This document shows positions 33,865 through 42,377 of a DNA stretch of 64,000 nt, piece after piece. The stretch comes from Bradyrhizobium archetypum (GTDB taxonomy: Bacteria > Pseudomonadota > Alphaproteobacteria > Rhizobiales > Xanthobacteraceae): NCBI RefSeq assembly GCF_013114835.1, contig NZ_JAAVLW010000009.1:186001-250000 (forward strand), given 5' to 3'. Positions within the stretch are counted from its first letter, which is position 1. Each line of letters opens with the position of its first letter. The translations under genes and the position numbers were made by a program. The notes beneath the pieces are model-generated. The model had not been told where the DNA came from. It was given only the letters and a program-made list of their open reading frames with translations, and searched no databases.

Positions 33865-34075
33865 ATGACATCTCAAGGATCGGCCCTCAGGCTGTTCGAC
33901 CTGATACAGTCGCACCGTGTAACGGCAGTGATCTATGTGGCGGCCAGGCTGGGCCTCGCCGAGCTGTTGCGGCACCGAGCGGCAATATCGCGAACTGCTC
34001 GAGCAAAGCGGCTTCGGGCTGGCTCAGGTCTATCCGGCCGGCCGCTTCAACGTGATCGAGGCGCGATCCGCTTGA
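33865..34075 (+). pseudogene. Internally deleted O-methyltransferase remnant
   Basis: The first 35 codons (MTSQGSALRLFDLIQSHRVT... then AARLGLAELL) read as the N-terminal dimerisation helices of a plant-type O-methyltransferase. After position about 33970, in a different frame, the text GTERQYRELLEQSGF then RFNVIEARSA and a stop at 34073 reads as the C-terminus of the same family. The whole SAM-binding domain, about 270 residues, is missing. An AGGAGG-like site precedes the start. This is a gene remnant, not a functional enzyme. Confidence 0.8.
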
Positions 34076-34106
34076 GGGTGGATATCTCCGTCACGCGGCA
34101 TCACAC

Positions 34107-35609
34107 CTAGCCGTACACGAACGCCTTGTCCTTCAGATCGATGGCCGGGAATTCGTCCTTCTCCGCCCAGTAATCCTGATTGTGCTGCCATTCCGGCTTG
34201 TCGCCGCGCTTGGGCAATAGGTGCATGCCGCGCATCATGTAGCCGGGATTGAAGTTCTCCGGGTCGATCCACGGCAATAGCGGCATGTTGTGGTCTTCGG
34301 GACGAAGCTGCGGCGTCACCTTTTTTGCGCCGGTCTCTTTCATGTGCTTGAGCAGCCGGCAGACAAAGTCGGCGACGAGGTCGACGCGCAGCGTCCAACT
34401 CGCGCGGAAATAGCCGAACACCCAGACGAGGTTCGGCACGCCCGTAAACATCATGCCGCGATAGGTCACGGTGTCGGCGAAGTCGAGCGGCTTGCCGTCG
34501 ATGGCGAATTCGATGTCGCCATTGGCGCAGAGGTTGAAGCCGGTCGCGGTGACGATGATATCGGCCTCCAGCTCCTTGCCGGACTTCAGCAAGATGCCCT
34601 TTTCGGTGAAGCTCTCGATCTCGTCGGTAACGACGGAGGCCTTGCCGGACTTGATGCCCTGGAACAGGTCGCCGTCCGGAATGAAGGCGATGCGCTGCCG
34701 CCACGGCCGGTATCTCGGCGTGAAGTGGGTCGCGATGTCGTAATCCTTGCCGAGATAGGCCTCGACCGCCGACAGCAAATCCTTCTTGGCCGCTTCAGGT
34801 TCGTTGAACGTCTTGCGGGTGAAGGCGTCTTGATCGAACAGAATTTTTCGCCGGGTGATTTCGTGGATCCAGGTCTCGTCGATTTGCAGTTTGCGCAGCT
34901 CTTCGGCGATCTCGATCGCATTCCGCCCGGTGCGGAAATACGTCGGCGAACGCTGCAGCATGGTGACATGGGCGCAATCGGGCGCCAATGCCGGGATCAG
35001 GGTCGCTGCGGTCGCGCCCGAGCCGATCACGATGACGCGCTTGTCCTTGTAGTCGAGGTCCTCGGGCCATTTCTGCGGATGAACGATCGGGCCCTCAAAC
35101 TTCGCCATGTCCTTCCACTGCGGCGTATAGCCCTCGGTGTGGCGGTAATAGCCTTGGCACATCCAGAAGAAATTGGTGGTGAAGCGAAGCTGCTCGCCGG
35201 TGTCGGTGCGCGTGGCTTCGATGGTCCAGAGATTTTCCTCGCTCGACCATTTTGCGGAGGTGATGGTGTGCTGATAGCGGATGTGAGGCGCAAGATCGTT
35301 CTCCTCGATCACTTCGCCCATGTATTTAAGGATCTCGGCGGCGGTTGCGATCGGCGCCGACGTCCACGGCTTGAAGCGGTAGCCGAAGGTATGCAGGTCG
35401 CTGTCGGAGCGGATGCCGGGATAGCGGTGGGTGGTCCAGGTGCCGCCGAACGTCTTCTGCGCCTCCAGCGCCACGAACGTAGTTCCCGGGCATTGCGTGG
35501 TGAGATGATAGGCGGCGCCGACGCCCGAGATGCCCGCGCCGGCGATCACGACGTCGAAATGCTCAGTGGTGCGCGGCGAAGTGCTGTCGATCTGTGCCTG
35601 AACGTTCAT
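34107..35609 (-). CDS. Flavin monooxygenase, Baeyer-Villiger type
   Basis: A 500-residue cytoplasmic enzyme. The first FAD motif is GAGISG (24-29) and the NADPH motif is GSGATA (196-201). Between them the Baeyer-Villiger fingerprint F-x-G-x3-H-x3-W is exact (Phe171, Gly173, His177, Trp181). This class inserts oxygen beside ketone carbonyls. The substrate is unknown. It lies 31 bases from the methyltransferase remnant and beyond the Rieske operon, so a shared aromatic or terpenoid theme is possible but unproven. Confidence 0.93.
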   Translation of the reverse strand: MNVQAQIDSTSPRTTEHFDVVIAGAGISGVGAAYHLTTQCPGTTFVALEAQKTFGGTWTTHRYPGIRSDSDLHTFGYRFKPWTSAPIATAAEILKYMGEVIEENDLAPHIRYQHTITSAKWSSEENLWTIEATRTDTGEQLRFTTNFFWMCQGYYRHTEGYTPQWKDMAKFEGPIVHPQKWPEDLDYKDKRVIVIGSGATAATLIPALAPDCAHVTMLQRSPTYFRTGRNAIEIAEELRKLQIDETWIHEITRRKILFDQDAFTRKTFNEPEAAKKDLLSAVEAYLGKDYDIATHFTPRYRPWRQRIAFIPDGDLFQGIKSGKASVVTDEIESFTEKGILLKSGKELEADIIVTATGFNLCANGDIEFAIDGKPLDFADTVTYRGMMFTGVPNLVWVFGYFRASWTLRVDLVADFVCRLLKHMKETGAKKVTPQLRPEDHNMPLLPWIDPENFNPGYMMRGMHLLPKRGDKPEWQHNQDYWAEKDEFPAIDLKDKAFVYG

Positions 35610-35634
35610 CTTCCCTGTTCTTTTTCATTTGTTG

Positions 35635-35674
35635 CTTTTAAAAAACGAAACGCCAGAACGTTTAGGTTCTGGCG
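35635..35674 (-). terminator. Rho-independent terminator after the MoxR gene
   Basis: CGCCAGAAC and GTTCTGGCG form a 9-base stem with a six-base loop (35651-35674). Reading leftward it is followed by TTTCGTTTTTT. It lies 18 bases beyond the stop of the leftward AAA ATPase gene. Confidence 0.85.
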
Positions 35675-35692
35675 CCGCAGGTCGTCAGCGAA

Positions 35693-36535
35693 CTACACTT
35701 CGCGTCGGCTGAGGAAGGCCAGCCGCTCGAACAGGTGCACGTCCTGTTCGTTCTTCAAGAGCGCGCCGTGTAGCGGCGGGATCAGCTTGCGCGGATCGCG
35801 CTCCCGGAGCATTTCCGGCGTAATGTCTTCGTTGAGCAGCAGCTTGAGCCAGTCGAGCAGCTCCGAGGTCGAAGGCTTCTTCTTCAGCCCCGGCACTTCG
35901 CGCACCTCGAAGAAGATGCGCAAGGCTTCTTCCACCAGGCGCTTCTTGATGCCGGGGAAGTGCACGTCGACGATCCGGCTCATGGTCTCGGCGTCGGGGA
36001 ATTTGATGTAGTGGAAGAAGCAGCGGCGCAGGAAGGCGTCCGGCAGTTCCTTCTCGTTGTTCGAGGTGATCATCACGATCGGGCGCAGGCTCGCCTTGAT
36101 ATTCTCGCCGGTCTCGTAGACGAAGAACTCCATGCGATCGAGTTCGAGCAACAGGTCGTTTGGAAATTCGATATCGGCCTTGTCGATCTCGTCGATCAGG
36201 AGCACCGGGCGCTTGTCGTGAGTGAAGGCTTCCCACAATTTGCCGCGCTTGATGTAGTTGGACATGTCGGAGACGCGGGGGTCGCCGAGCTGGCTGTCGC
36301 GCAGGCGCGACACCGCGTCGTATTCATACAGACCCTGCTGCGCCTTGGTGGTCGACTTGATGTGCCAGGTCAGAAGCGGCGCACCGAGCGCCTTGGCGAC
36401 TTCTTCCGCCAGCACGGTCTTGCCGGTGCCGGGCTCGCCCTTCACCAGCAGCGGGCGCTCGAGCACGATCGAGGCGTTGACGGCGACCTTGAGGTCGTCG
36501 GTGGCGACATAGTCCTTGGTGCCGGTAAATTTCAT
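35693..36535 (-). CDS. MoxR-type AAA+ ATPase
   Basis: A 280-residue cytoplasmic ATPase with Walker A GEPGTGKT (33-40), Walker B VLLIDEIDK (111-119) and sensor 1 ITSNNEKELPDAFLRR. MoxR ATPases act with von Willebrand A (vWA) partners to insert metals or remodel protein complexes. The cognate vWA gene is 480 bases away, on the other strand and transcribed away from this one. In CO-dehydrogenase clusters the equivalents are CoxD and CoxE. No dehydrogenase is adjacent. Confidence 0.94.
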   Translation of the reverse strand: MKFTGTKDYVATDDLKVAVNASIVLERPLLVKGEPGTGKTVLAEEVAKALGAPLLTWHIKSTTKAQQGLYEYDAVSRLRDSQLGDPRVSDMSNYIKRGKLWEAFTHDKRPVLLIDEIDKADIEFPNDLLLELDRMEFFVYETGENIKASLRPIVMITSNNEKELPDAFLRRCFFHYIKFPDAETMSRIVDVHFPGIKKRLVEEALRIFFEVREVPGLKKKPSTSELLDWLKLLLNEDITPEMLRERDPRKLIPPLHGALLKNEQDVHLFERLAFLSRREV

Positions 36536-36633
36536 CTATCCGTTTGCCTTGTTGTTCGTCCGTCAGCCGCTCGCGGCCTGAACAGTAAACGACCGCCGGT
36601 CCGGCGGTCGCGATTGGAATTGATGCCCTATCC

Positions 36634-36876
36634 TCAGCGTCTGATCAGCGACAGGATCACCAGGATGATTACCGCGCCGATCGTGGCGTTGATGATGTCG
36701 CGGACCCAGCCTCCACCGAGGTGGACGCCGAGTTGCGGCAACAGCCAGCTCGCCAACAGCGCGCCGATGATGCCAACCACGATATTGCCGATCAGTCCGA
36801 AACCTGCCCCGCGCACGATCAGCCCGGCAAGCCAGCCCGCAATACCGCCGATGATCAGCGCCGCAATGATCCCCAT
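36634..36876 (-). CDS. GlsB/YeaQ/YmgE family membrane protein
   Basis: An 80-residue inner-membrane protein with three hydrophobic glycine-rich segments (IIAALIIGGIAGWLAG, GLIGNIVVGIIGALLA, AVIILVILSL). It matches the transglycosylase-associated GlsB/YeaQ group linked with general stress. It sits between the MoxR and vWA genes, 98 bases ahead of MoxR on the same strand; the link may be only positional. Confidence 0.9.
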   Translation of the reverse strand: MGIIAALIIGGIAGWLAGLIVRGAGFGLIGNIVVGIIGALLASWLLPQLGVHLGGGWVRDIINATIGAVIILVILSLIRR

Positions 36877-37016
36877 TGAATTTCCCCTGCCGGAATAAGC
36901 CTTTTGCGACTCAATTGTAATTGAAAAAGCCTCCCGGTCTAGGCCTGCCAGCTATGCGCTGGCCTTTGCCATGCCTGGCCCTTGACGCGCGCCATCCGGC
37001 GGGCAATCTGTATTCC

Positions 37017-38192
37017 ATGTTCCTGCAATTCTTTACATCGTTGCGCGACGCGCAGGTCCCGGTGACGCTGCGCGAATATCTGACGCTGATGGAGGCGCTC
37101 GACGCCGACCTCGCCGATCAGACGGTGGAGAATTTCTATTATCTCTCCCGCGCCGCATTGGTGAAGGACGAGCGCAACCTCGACAAATTCGACCGCGTCT
37201 TCGGCACCGTATTCAAGGGGCTGGAGAACCTTCTGGACGCCATGGACAAGGCTGAGATCCCCGAGGAGTGGCTGAAGAAGCTCGCGGAGAAATACCTCAC
37301 CGAGGACGAGAAGAAGCAGATCGAAGCCATGGGCTGGGACAAGCTCATGGAGACGCTTCGCAAGCGACTCGAAGAGCAGAAGGGCCGCCACCAGGGCGGC
37401 AACAAGTGGATCGGCACGGCCGGCACCTCGCCGTTCGGCGCCTATGGCTACAATCCGGAAGGCGTGCGGATCGGCCAGGAGAAGAACCGCAACAACCGCG
37501 CCGTGAAGGTGTGGGACAAGCGCGAGTTCAAGGATCTCGACGGCAATGTCGAACTCGGCATCCGCAACATCAAGATTGCGCTGCGCCGCCTGCGCAAATT
37601 CGCCCGTACCGGCGCTCCGGATGAGCTCGATCTCGACACCACCATCCGGGAGACCGCCAACCACGGCTATCTCGACGTCGTGATGCGTCCCGAGCGTCGC
37701 AACGCGGTGAAGGTTCTGGTGTTCTTCGACATCGGCGGCTCGATGGATTCGCATATCGAGCAGGTCGAGGAATTGTTCTCGGCGGCGAAGTCCGAATTCA
37801 AGCACATGGAATATTTCTACTTCCACAACTGCCTGTATGAAGGCGTGTGGAAGCAGAACAAGCGCCGCTTCACCGACCGCACGCCGACCTGGGACGTGCT
37901 GCATAAATATCCGCACGACTACAAGGTGGTGTTCGTCGGCGATGCCTCGATGTCGCCGTACGAGATCATGGTGCCGGGCGGCTCGGTCGAGCACGTCAAT
38001 GAGGAAGCCGGCGCGGTCTGGCTGGAGCGCATCACGCACACCTATCCGCACACCGTGTGGCTCAATCCGGTGGCGCAGAAGCACTGGGACTATTCGGAAT
38101 CCACCACGATCATCCGGCGGCTGTTTTCTGATCGGATGTATCCGATCACGATCGAAGGGCTTGAAGCCGCAATGAAGGAATTGGTGCGGTAA
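37017..38192 (+). CDS. CoxE-like von Willebrand A domain protein
   Basis: A 391-residue cytoplasmic protein. Residues 1-125 are helical; residues 230-391 hold the vWA domain. The metal-ion adhesion motif reads Asp238-Ile-Gly-Gly-Ser242, with Gly where most vWA proteins have Ser (DxSxS). It is the expected partner of the divergent MoxR gene. The ATG at 37017 is preferred; a TTG at 36921 would add 32 residues with no homology I recognise. Confidence 0.9.
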   Translation: MFLQFFTSLRDAQVPVTLREYLTLMEALDADLADQTVENFYYLSRAALVKDERNLDKFDRVFGTVFKGLENLLDAMDKAEIPEEWLKKLAEKYLTEDEKKQIEAMGWDKLMETLRKRLEEQKGRHQGGNKWIGTAGTSPFGAYGYNPEGVRIGQEKNRNNRAVKVWDKREFKDLDGNVELGIRNIKIALRRLRKFARTGAPDELDLDTTIRETANHGYLDVVMRPERRNAVKVLVFFDIGGSMDSHIEQVEELFSAAKSEFKHMEYFYFHNCLYEGVWKQNKRRFTDRTPTWDVLHKYPHDYKVVFVGDASMSPYEIMVPGGSVEHVNEEAGAVWLERITHTYPHTVWLNPVAQKHWDYSESTTIIRRLFSDRMYPITIEGLEAAMKELVR

Positions 38193-38196
38193 TCAC

Positions 38197-38289
38197 CGTC
38201 ATTCCGGGGCGCGAAGCGAACCCGGAATCTTGATCGAATGAAGTAACCTCTAGATTCCGGGTTCGCGCTGCGCGCGCCCCAAAATGACG
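38197..38289. repeat. Palindromic repeat, family E copy 1
   Basis: CGTCATTCCGGGGCGCGAAG...CCCGGAATC pairs with GATTCCGGGTTCGCG...CAAAATGACG. It begins 4 bases after the vWA stop and ends 25 bases before the rhodanese start. Confidence 0.88.
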
Positions 38290-38314
38290 GCAAGAAGATG
38301 AAAGGCGCAAATCA

Positions 38315-38728
38315 ATGCCCCAGACCATCCACCGCGGGATCAAATCCCTGCTCGACGAGGCCAATGCCGAAATCGAGACCGTCAGCGCCACTGAGGCCAT
38401 CAAGGCCGCGCAGGATCCGGGCGTCGTGATCGTCGATATCCGCGATCCCCGCGAAATCGAGCGTGAGGGCAGGATCCCCGGCGCCTTCGCCTGCACACGC
38501 GGGATGCTGGAATTCTGGATCGATCCGCACAGCCCCTATGCCAAGCCGATATTCCAGGAGGACAAGAAGTTCATCTTCCACTGCGCCGGCGGCTTGCGGT
38601 CGGCGCTCGCGGCCAAGACCGCGCAGGACATGGGGCTGAAGCCGGTCGCGCATATGGGCGGTGGTTTCGCCGCCTGGCGCGACGCCGGCGGCCCGATCGA
38701 GAAGTGGGAGCCGAAGAAGAAGACTTGA
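38315..38728 (+). CDS. Single-domain rhodanese
   Basis: A 137-residue cytoplasmic sulfurtransferase-like protein. The active-site loop is Cys90 in FHCAGGLRSALA, with an upstream VVIVDIRDPREIEREGRIPGA strand-loop typical of rhodaneses. It probably moves sulfane sulfur to an acceptor such as cyanide or a thiol. It lies ahead of a two-domain sulfurtransferase on the same strand. Confidence 0.92.
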   Translation: MPQTIHRGIKSLLDEANAEIETVSATEAIKAAQDPGVVIVDIRDPREIEREGRIPGAFACTRGMLEFWIDPHSPYAKPIFQEDKKFIFHCAGGLRSALAAKTAQDMGLKPVAHMGGGFAAWRDAGGPIEKWEPKKKT

Positions 38729-38737
38729 ATTTCTCCG

Positions 38738-38836
38738 CGTCATTCCGGGATGATCCGAAGGACCAGACCCGAAATCTCGAAATTCTCAGGTGCGCAAGCG
38801 CGCACCACAGTTCACGCTTCGCGTGCCCCGGAATGA
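38738..38836. repeat. Palindromic repeat, family E copy 2 (diverged)
   Basis: CGTCATTCCGGGATGATCCG at the left and GCGTGCCCCGGAATGAC at the right, with an inner pair GGTGCGCAAGCGCGCACC. It starts 9 bases after the rhodanese stop and ends 18 bases before the sulfurtransferase start. Confidence 0.85.
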
Positions 38837-38854
38837 CAGCAAGGATTTCGCACT

Positions 38855-39709
38855 ATGCCCGCCACCACCGACCCGCTCGTTTCCACCGAATGGCTCGCCG
38901 CGCACCTGAACGATCGCAACCTCAGGATCGTCGACGCCTCGTTCAAGATGCCCGGCGTATTGCCGCTGCCGCAGGATGACTATCTCGCTTCCCACATTCC
39001 GGGCGCGGTGTTCTTCGACGTCGATGCGGTATCCGATCATTCCAATCCGCTGCCGCATATGTTCCCATCCGCCGAGCAATTCGGCCGCGACGTCGGCGCG
39101 CTCGGGATCGGCAATGACGACACCGTCGTGGTCTATGATTCCGGCGGCTGGGTTGCGGCGCCGCGGGTGTGGTGGATGTTCCTGTCGTTCGGCAAGGAGG
39201 TGCGCATCCTCAATGGCGGCCTGAAGAAATGGGTCGCGGAGGGCCGCAAGGTCGAGAAGGGCGAGGTGACGCCGAAACCCAAGCTGTTCAATGCGACGTT
39301 CGATGCGCGGCGCGTGCGCAGCATGCAACAGCTCGTTGCAAATCTCGCAAGCCGCGCCGAGCAGGTGATCGATGCGCGCGCCAACGAGCGCTATCAGGGC
39401 AAGGTGGCCGAGCCGCGGCCGGGCCTTCGCTCCGGTCACATCCCGGGCAGCCTCAGCCTGCCCTACAACAACCTGTTCGACGCTGCGACCGGCACGATGA
39501 AATCGCTCGAGGAATTGCGGGCTGCGTTCGCAGGCGCCGGCGTGAAGCTCGACGCGCCGATCGTGACGAGCTGCGGCTCCGGCGTCAGCGCCGCCGTGCT
39601 GACCCTGGCGCTGTACCGCCTCGGTGTCGAGAACCCGGCGCTGTATGACGGCTCATGGACGGAGTGGGGCGCAGCCGATGGCCCGCCCGTCGCGACCGGC
39701 CCGGCTTGA
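38855..39709 (+). CDS. sseA: 3-mercaptopyruvate sulfurtransferase
   Basis: A 284-residue cytoplasmic enzyme with two rhodanese domains. The catalytic loop is SCGSGVSA with Cys240; CGSGV(T/S) marks mercaptopyruvate, not thiosulfate, sulfurtransferases. Other family features are STEWLAAHLND, IPGAVFFDVDAVSD, YDSGGWVAAPRVWWMF and RSGHIPGSLSLPYNNL. It transfers sulfur from mercaptopyruvate, made from cysteine, to thiols or cyanide. Confidence 0.95.
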   Translation: MPATTDPLVSTEWLAAHLNDRNLRIVDASFKMPGVLPLPQDDYLASHIPGAVFFDVDAVSDHSNPLPHMFPSAEQFGRDVGALGIGNDDTVVVYDSGGWVAAPRVWWMFLSFGKEVRILNGGLKKWVAEGRKVEKGEVTPKPKLFNATFDARRVRSMQQLVANLASRAEQVIDARANERYQGKVAEPRPGLRSGHIPGSLSLPYNNLFDAATGTMKSLEELRAAFAGAGVKLDAPIVTSCGSGVSAAVLTLALYRLGVENPALYDGSWTEWGAADGPPVATGPA

Positions 39710-39724
39710 TCCAGATGGATGCGC

Positions 39725-40522
39725 CTACCGCGTTGCGCGGGGAGCCTGTAATTGCGCGAACGGGTTGGCCTGTAGCTGCTGTTGTGCCAACGCCGCCTCT
39801 CGGGCCAGCTGCGCGCGTTGCGCCGCAACCCGCCGCCGTTCCCGGGCGCGCTCCGCGGCTCGCTTCCTGATGGCGCTGCGGTCCGGCTTGGCTTCCATGG
39901 TTTTGGCCGCGGTCTTTTCATCGACGATCACAGCGGGACCGCCGAGCGTCGCGATCCGGCTCGCGGCCGGATTATCTTCGAACGAATAGATATCCGCTGC
40001 TGGGTCCGGCGCTGGCGGAACGGCAGCGGGTTGCGGCGTTTCCGCGATCGCGGCGAGCTTCACCTCCGCATTGGCAGCCGGCGCTTCGAATGCAGCCGGG
40101 GCGGGCCGTGCAACCAGCGTCTCGGCCGTCGCCTCCTTCGGCGGGGTTTCGGGCCTGGCGGCTTCGGCCGGCACCGGCTCTGACGGCCTCGCGGCGGCCA
40201 GTTTCTCGGGCTCGTCCGAACTGACGTCCGGAATCGGCGCAGCCTGGACCGGGGTCTCCCAGGCTGCTTCCGGAACGACGGCGGGTAGGACATTGTCGGC
40301 CGGTTTCTCCGCGACCGGCGGATCGATGCGAAGCAGCGCCAGGGTTGGCGGCGGGTCATCGCTCTGGCGGGCAAACATCGGCTCGGGCGCCGCCCGTCGG
40401 GAGGGAAGATTGGCAAATTCCTCATGTGCGGCGCGCAACAGCGCGGCAGCGCCAAGACCAAAAATTAGGATCGACATCGACAGCACGATGGCGGCGAACA
40501 GAAAACGAAAGCCGGGAAGCAT
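39725..40522 (-). CDS. Membrane-anchored Ala/Pro-rich protein
   Basis: A 265-residue protein with one N-terminal transmembrane segment (FLFAAIVLSMSILIFGLGAA). It is followed by a long Pro/Ala/Glu-rich region and a basic, Arg/Gln-rich coiled-coil C-terminus (RKRAAERARERRRVAAQRAQ). The stop lies 15 bases from the convergent sseA stop. Similar proteins recur in Bradyrhizobium annotations as hypothetical. It probably spans the periplasm or acts as a scaffold; that is inference. Confidence 0.75.
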   Translation of the reverse strand: MLPGFRFLFAAIVLSMSILIFGLGAAALLRAAHEEFANLPSRRAAPEPMFARQSDDPPPTLALLRIDPPVAEKPADNVLPAVVPEAAWETPVQAAPIPDVSSDEPEKLAAARPSEPVPAEAARPETPPKEATAETLVARPAPAAFEAPAANAEVKLAAIAETPQPAAVPPAPDPAADIYSFEDNPAASRIATLGGPAVIVDEKTAAKTMEAKPDRSAIRKRAAERARERRRVAAQRAQLAREAALAQQQLQANPFAQLQAPRATR

Positions 40523-40868
40523 GGACTCGGGTTCCGCCCTCCTTGATTCTCTGGAGGGTCATTGATTGCCAGGGGAACGCGGTGACCACTATGCGGGCCG
40601 GAAATCGCGGGGCGGGCGCGTGCGAATCAGGCCGATTCGAGAGTATCTCAACGCAGCGGGGTTTTTTGTTACAAAATCTGCGGTTTGACGTCGCTCATCA
40701 CGCGCAAACGGCGATTTCCAGCGCGCTGAGACATCTTTGCCGCAGCCCGATGATCCATCACAAATGACCGGCCCGGGCCGAATTTCGCGGATTTGTCTTG
40801 AATGCGCCGCTATCTTCCGTCATCTGCCGTTAACCGTCCGGTGGGGCTTGGGGTCTATACATAAGGCG
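40523..40868. other. Divergent intergenic region without recognised gene
   Basis: About 350 bases between leftward 39725-40522 and the rightward L,D-transpeptidase. It must hold both promoters. It includes a GTTTTTTGTTACAAAATC stretch near 40662 but no clear operator, hairpin terminator or coding frame. Confidence 0.45.
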
Positions 40869-42185
40869 ATGATGAACAACCGCATTCTGACGATTTGTGC
40901 CGCCATTGCCGCTGGCATGGCGGGAACTTCGCTCGCCCATGCGCAGGGCTATCCGTCAGCCGCTGGCCCGGTTTATTCGACGGCACCAGGCCCGTATGTC
41001 CAGGGCGGCTATCCGGCCGACGATCGCCGCGGACCCGGCGAGCCTGATTTTGACGCATTGGATGATGACGACACGCCGAACGCGCCTGCTACGGCCGCGT
41101 TGCCGCCGCCCGGTCCCGTGCTGTCGCCCTCTGATCCCCGTTATGGCCGCCCCGCGCAGGCGCCGGTTTATTCGGACCGTGGCGCGCCGATGCCCACGGG
41201 CCCGATCCTTTCTCCCGACGATCCGCGCTATGGCCGCCCGGCCACCGCCGCGGCGCCCACCGGCCCGATCCTGTCGCCCGACGATCCACGCTACGGTCGT
41301 CCGGCCGGTCCGCCACCGGTGATCTATGCCGACCGTCCGCCAGGATCGCAGCCACAGGTCTATTCGGATCGCGGCGATAGCCGCATTCCCGGCGCCGGCA
41401 TCGTCTATCCGAACGACGACCGCGCTGGTCTGCGTCCGCCCGGAGCGATCGGCGCTGCGCCGGGTGCCAGCGGTGCGCAGCCGCAGCAACCCGCCGTCGG
41501 CGCTGACGGCAAGCCGGTGCAGCTCGCTGCGCTGCCGCCGGAAGAGCAGCCGGAAGTGGGCCCTGCGCAGCTTCCGCCGCACCTGCGTCGCCAGGAAGTG
41601 TCGTTCGCGACCAAGGAGCCCGCCGGCACCATCGTCGTCGATACCGCCAATACCCATCTCTATTACGTGCTCGGTGGCGGCCGCGCGATCCGCTACGGCG
41701 TCCGCGTCGGGCGCGATGGCTTCACCTGGAATGGCGTGCAGAAGATCAGCCGCAAGGCCGAGTGGCCGGATTGGCATCCGCCGACCGAGATGATCGAGCG
41801 CCAGCCTTATCTGCCGCGCTTCATGGCCGGCGGCCCCGGAAATCCGCTCGGCGCGCGCGCCATGTATCTCGGTTCGACCATCTACCGCATTCACGGCACC
41901 AATCAGCCCTCGACGATCGGCAAGTTCGTCTCCTCGGGCTGCATCGGCATGCTGAACGAGGACGTCTCCGACCTGTTCGAGCGCGCCAAGGTCGGCACCC
42001 GCGTGGTGGTGCTGCCCGGTGGCCCGCCGCCCGCCAACACCGCAAGCGCGTCGGCCGCCCCGGCGCCCGCGGCTGGTCCGGCTGCTGCTGTAGCTTCCGG
42101 ACCGGCACAGGCGCAATTGGCGCCTGTTCCCGGCACGCAGCAGACGGTCGTGCCGCCGCTGCCTGCACCGGTGACGGTACGTTAG
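40869..42185 (+). CDS. L,D-transpeptidase with PRYGRPA repeats
   Basis: A 438-residue periplasmic enzyme that cross-links peptidoglycan or attaches proteins to it. The signal peptide ends SLAHAQG. Residues 75-150 contain three copies of GP(I/V)LSP(D/S)DPRYGRPA. The YkuD domain (about 250-375) has His342 in HGTNQPSTIG and nucleophile Cys358 in SSGCIGML. The usual Arg two residues after the Cys is replaced by Gly. A Pro/Ala tail follows. A strong terminator lies 26 bases downstream. Confidence 0.94.
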   Translation: MMNNRILTICAAIAAGMAGTSLAHAQGYPSAAGPVYSTAPGPYVQGGYPADDRRGPGEPDFDALDDDDTPNAPATAALPPPGPVLSPSDPRYGRPAQAPVYSDRGAPMPTGPILSPDDPRYGRPATAAAPTGPILSPDDPRYGRPAGPPPVIYADRPPGSQPQVYSDRGDSRIPGAGIVYPNDDRAGLRPPGAIGAAPGASGAQPQQPAVGADGKPVQLAALPPEEQPEVGPAQLPPHLRRQEVSFATKEPAGTIVVDTANTHLYYVLGGGRAIRYGVRVGRDGFTWNGVQKISRKAEWPDWHPPTEMIERQPYLPRFMAGGPGNPLGARAMYLGSTIYRIHGTNQPSTIGKFVSSGCIGMLNEDVSDLFERAKVGTRVVVLPGGPPPANTASASAAPAPAAGPAAAVASGPAQAQLAPVPGTQQTVVPPLPAPVTVR

Positions 42186-42211
42186 GTCGTTAGTCGCAAA
42201 ACGATGTTTCG

Positions 42212-42238
42212 AAGGCGCGCCCCTGGCGCGCCTTTTTT
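42212..42238 (+). terminator. Rho-independent terminator after the L,D-transpeptidase
   Basis: AAGGCGCGCC and GGCGCGCCTT make a 10-base GC-rich stem with a three-base loop, followed by a run of six T (42233-42238). Confidence 0.92.
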
Positions 42239-42377
42239 GTGCCGATACGCGCAACGCCGCTGGGCCGTTCCGGAACAAGTCCAGATTGAAAACGCCCGCC
42301 ACATTCGCGCTTGAATTCACATTTGCTCCGACTAACTGCCGGCCATTCAGTGTGGGGCAGCAACAGGAGGATTTGAG

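Noticed and set aside
34290..36011. 573-codon open frame on the plus strand
   Set aside because: It is antisense to the Baeyer-Villiger monooxygenase and MoxR genes, both of which have full catalytic motifs; it crosses a terminator.
41085..41320. Regularly spaced repeats considered as a CRISPR-like array
   Set aside because: The repeats are in-frame copies of a DPRYGRPA-type protein unit inside the L,D-transpeptidase gene; there are no unique spacers.
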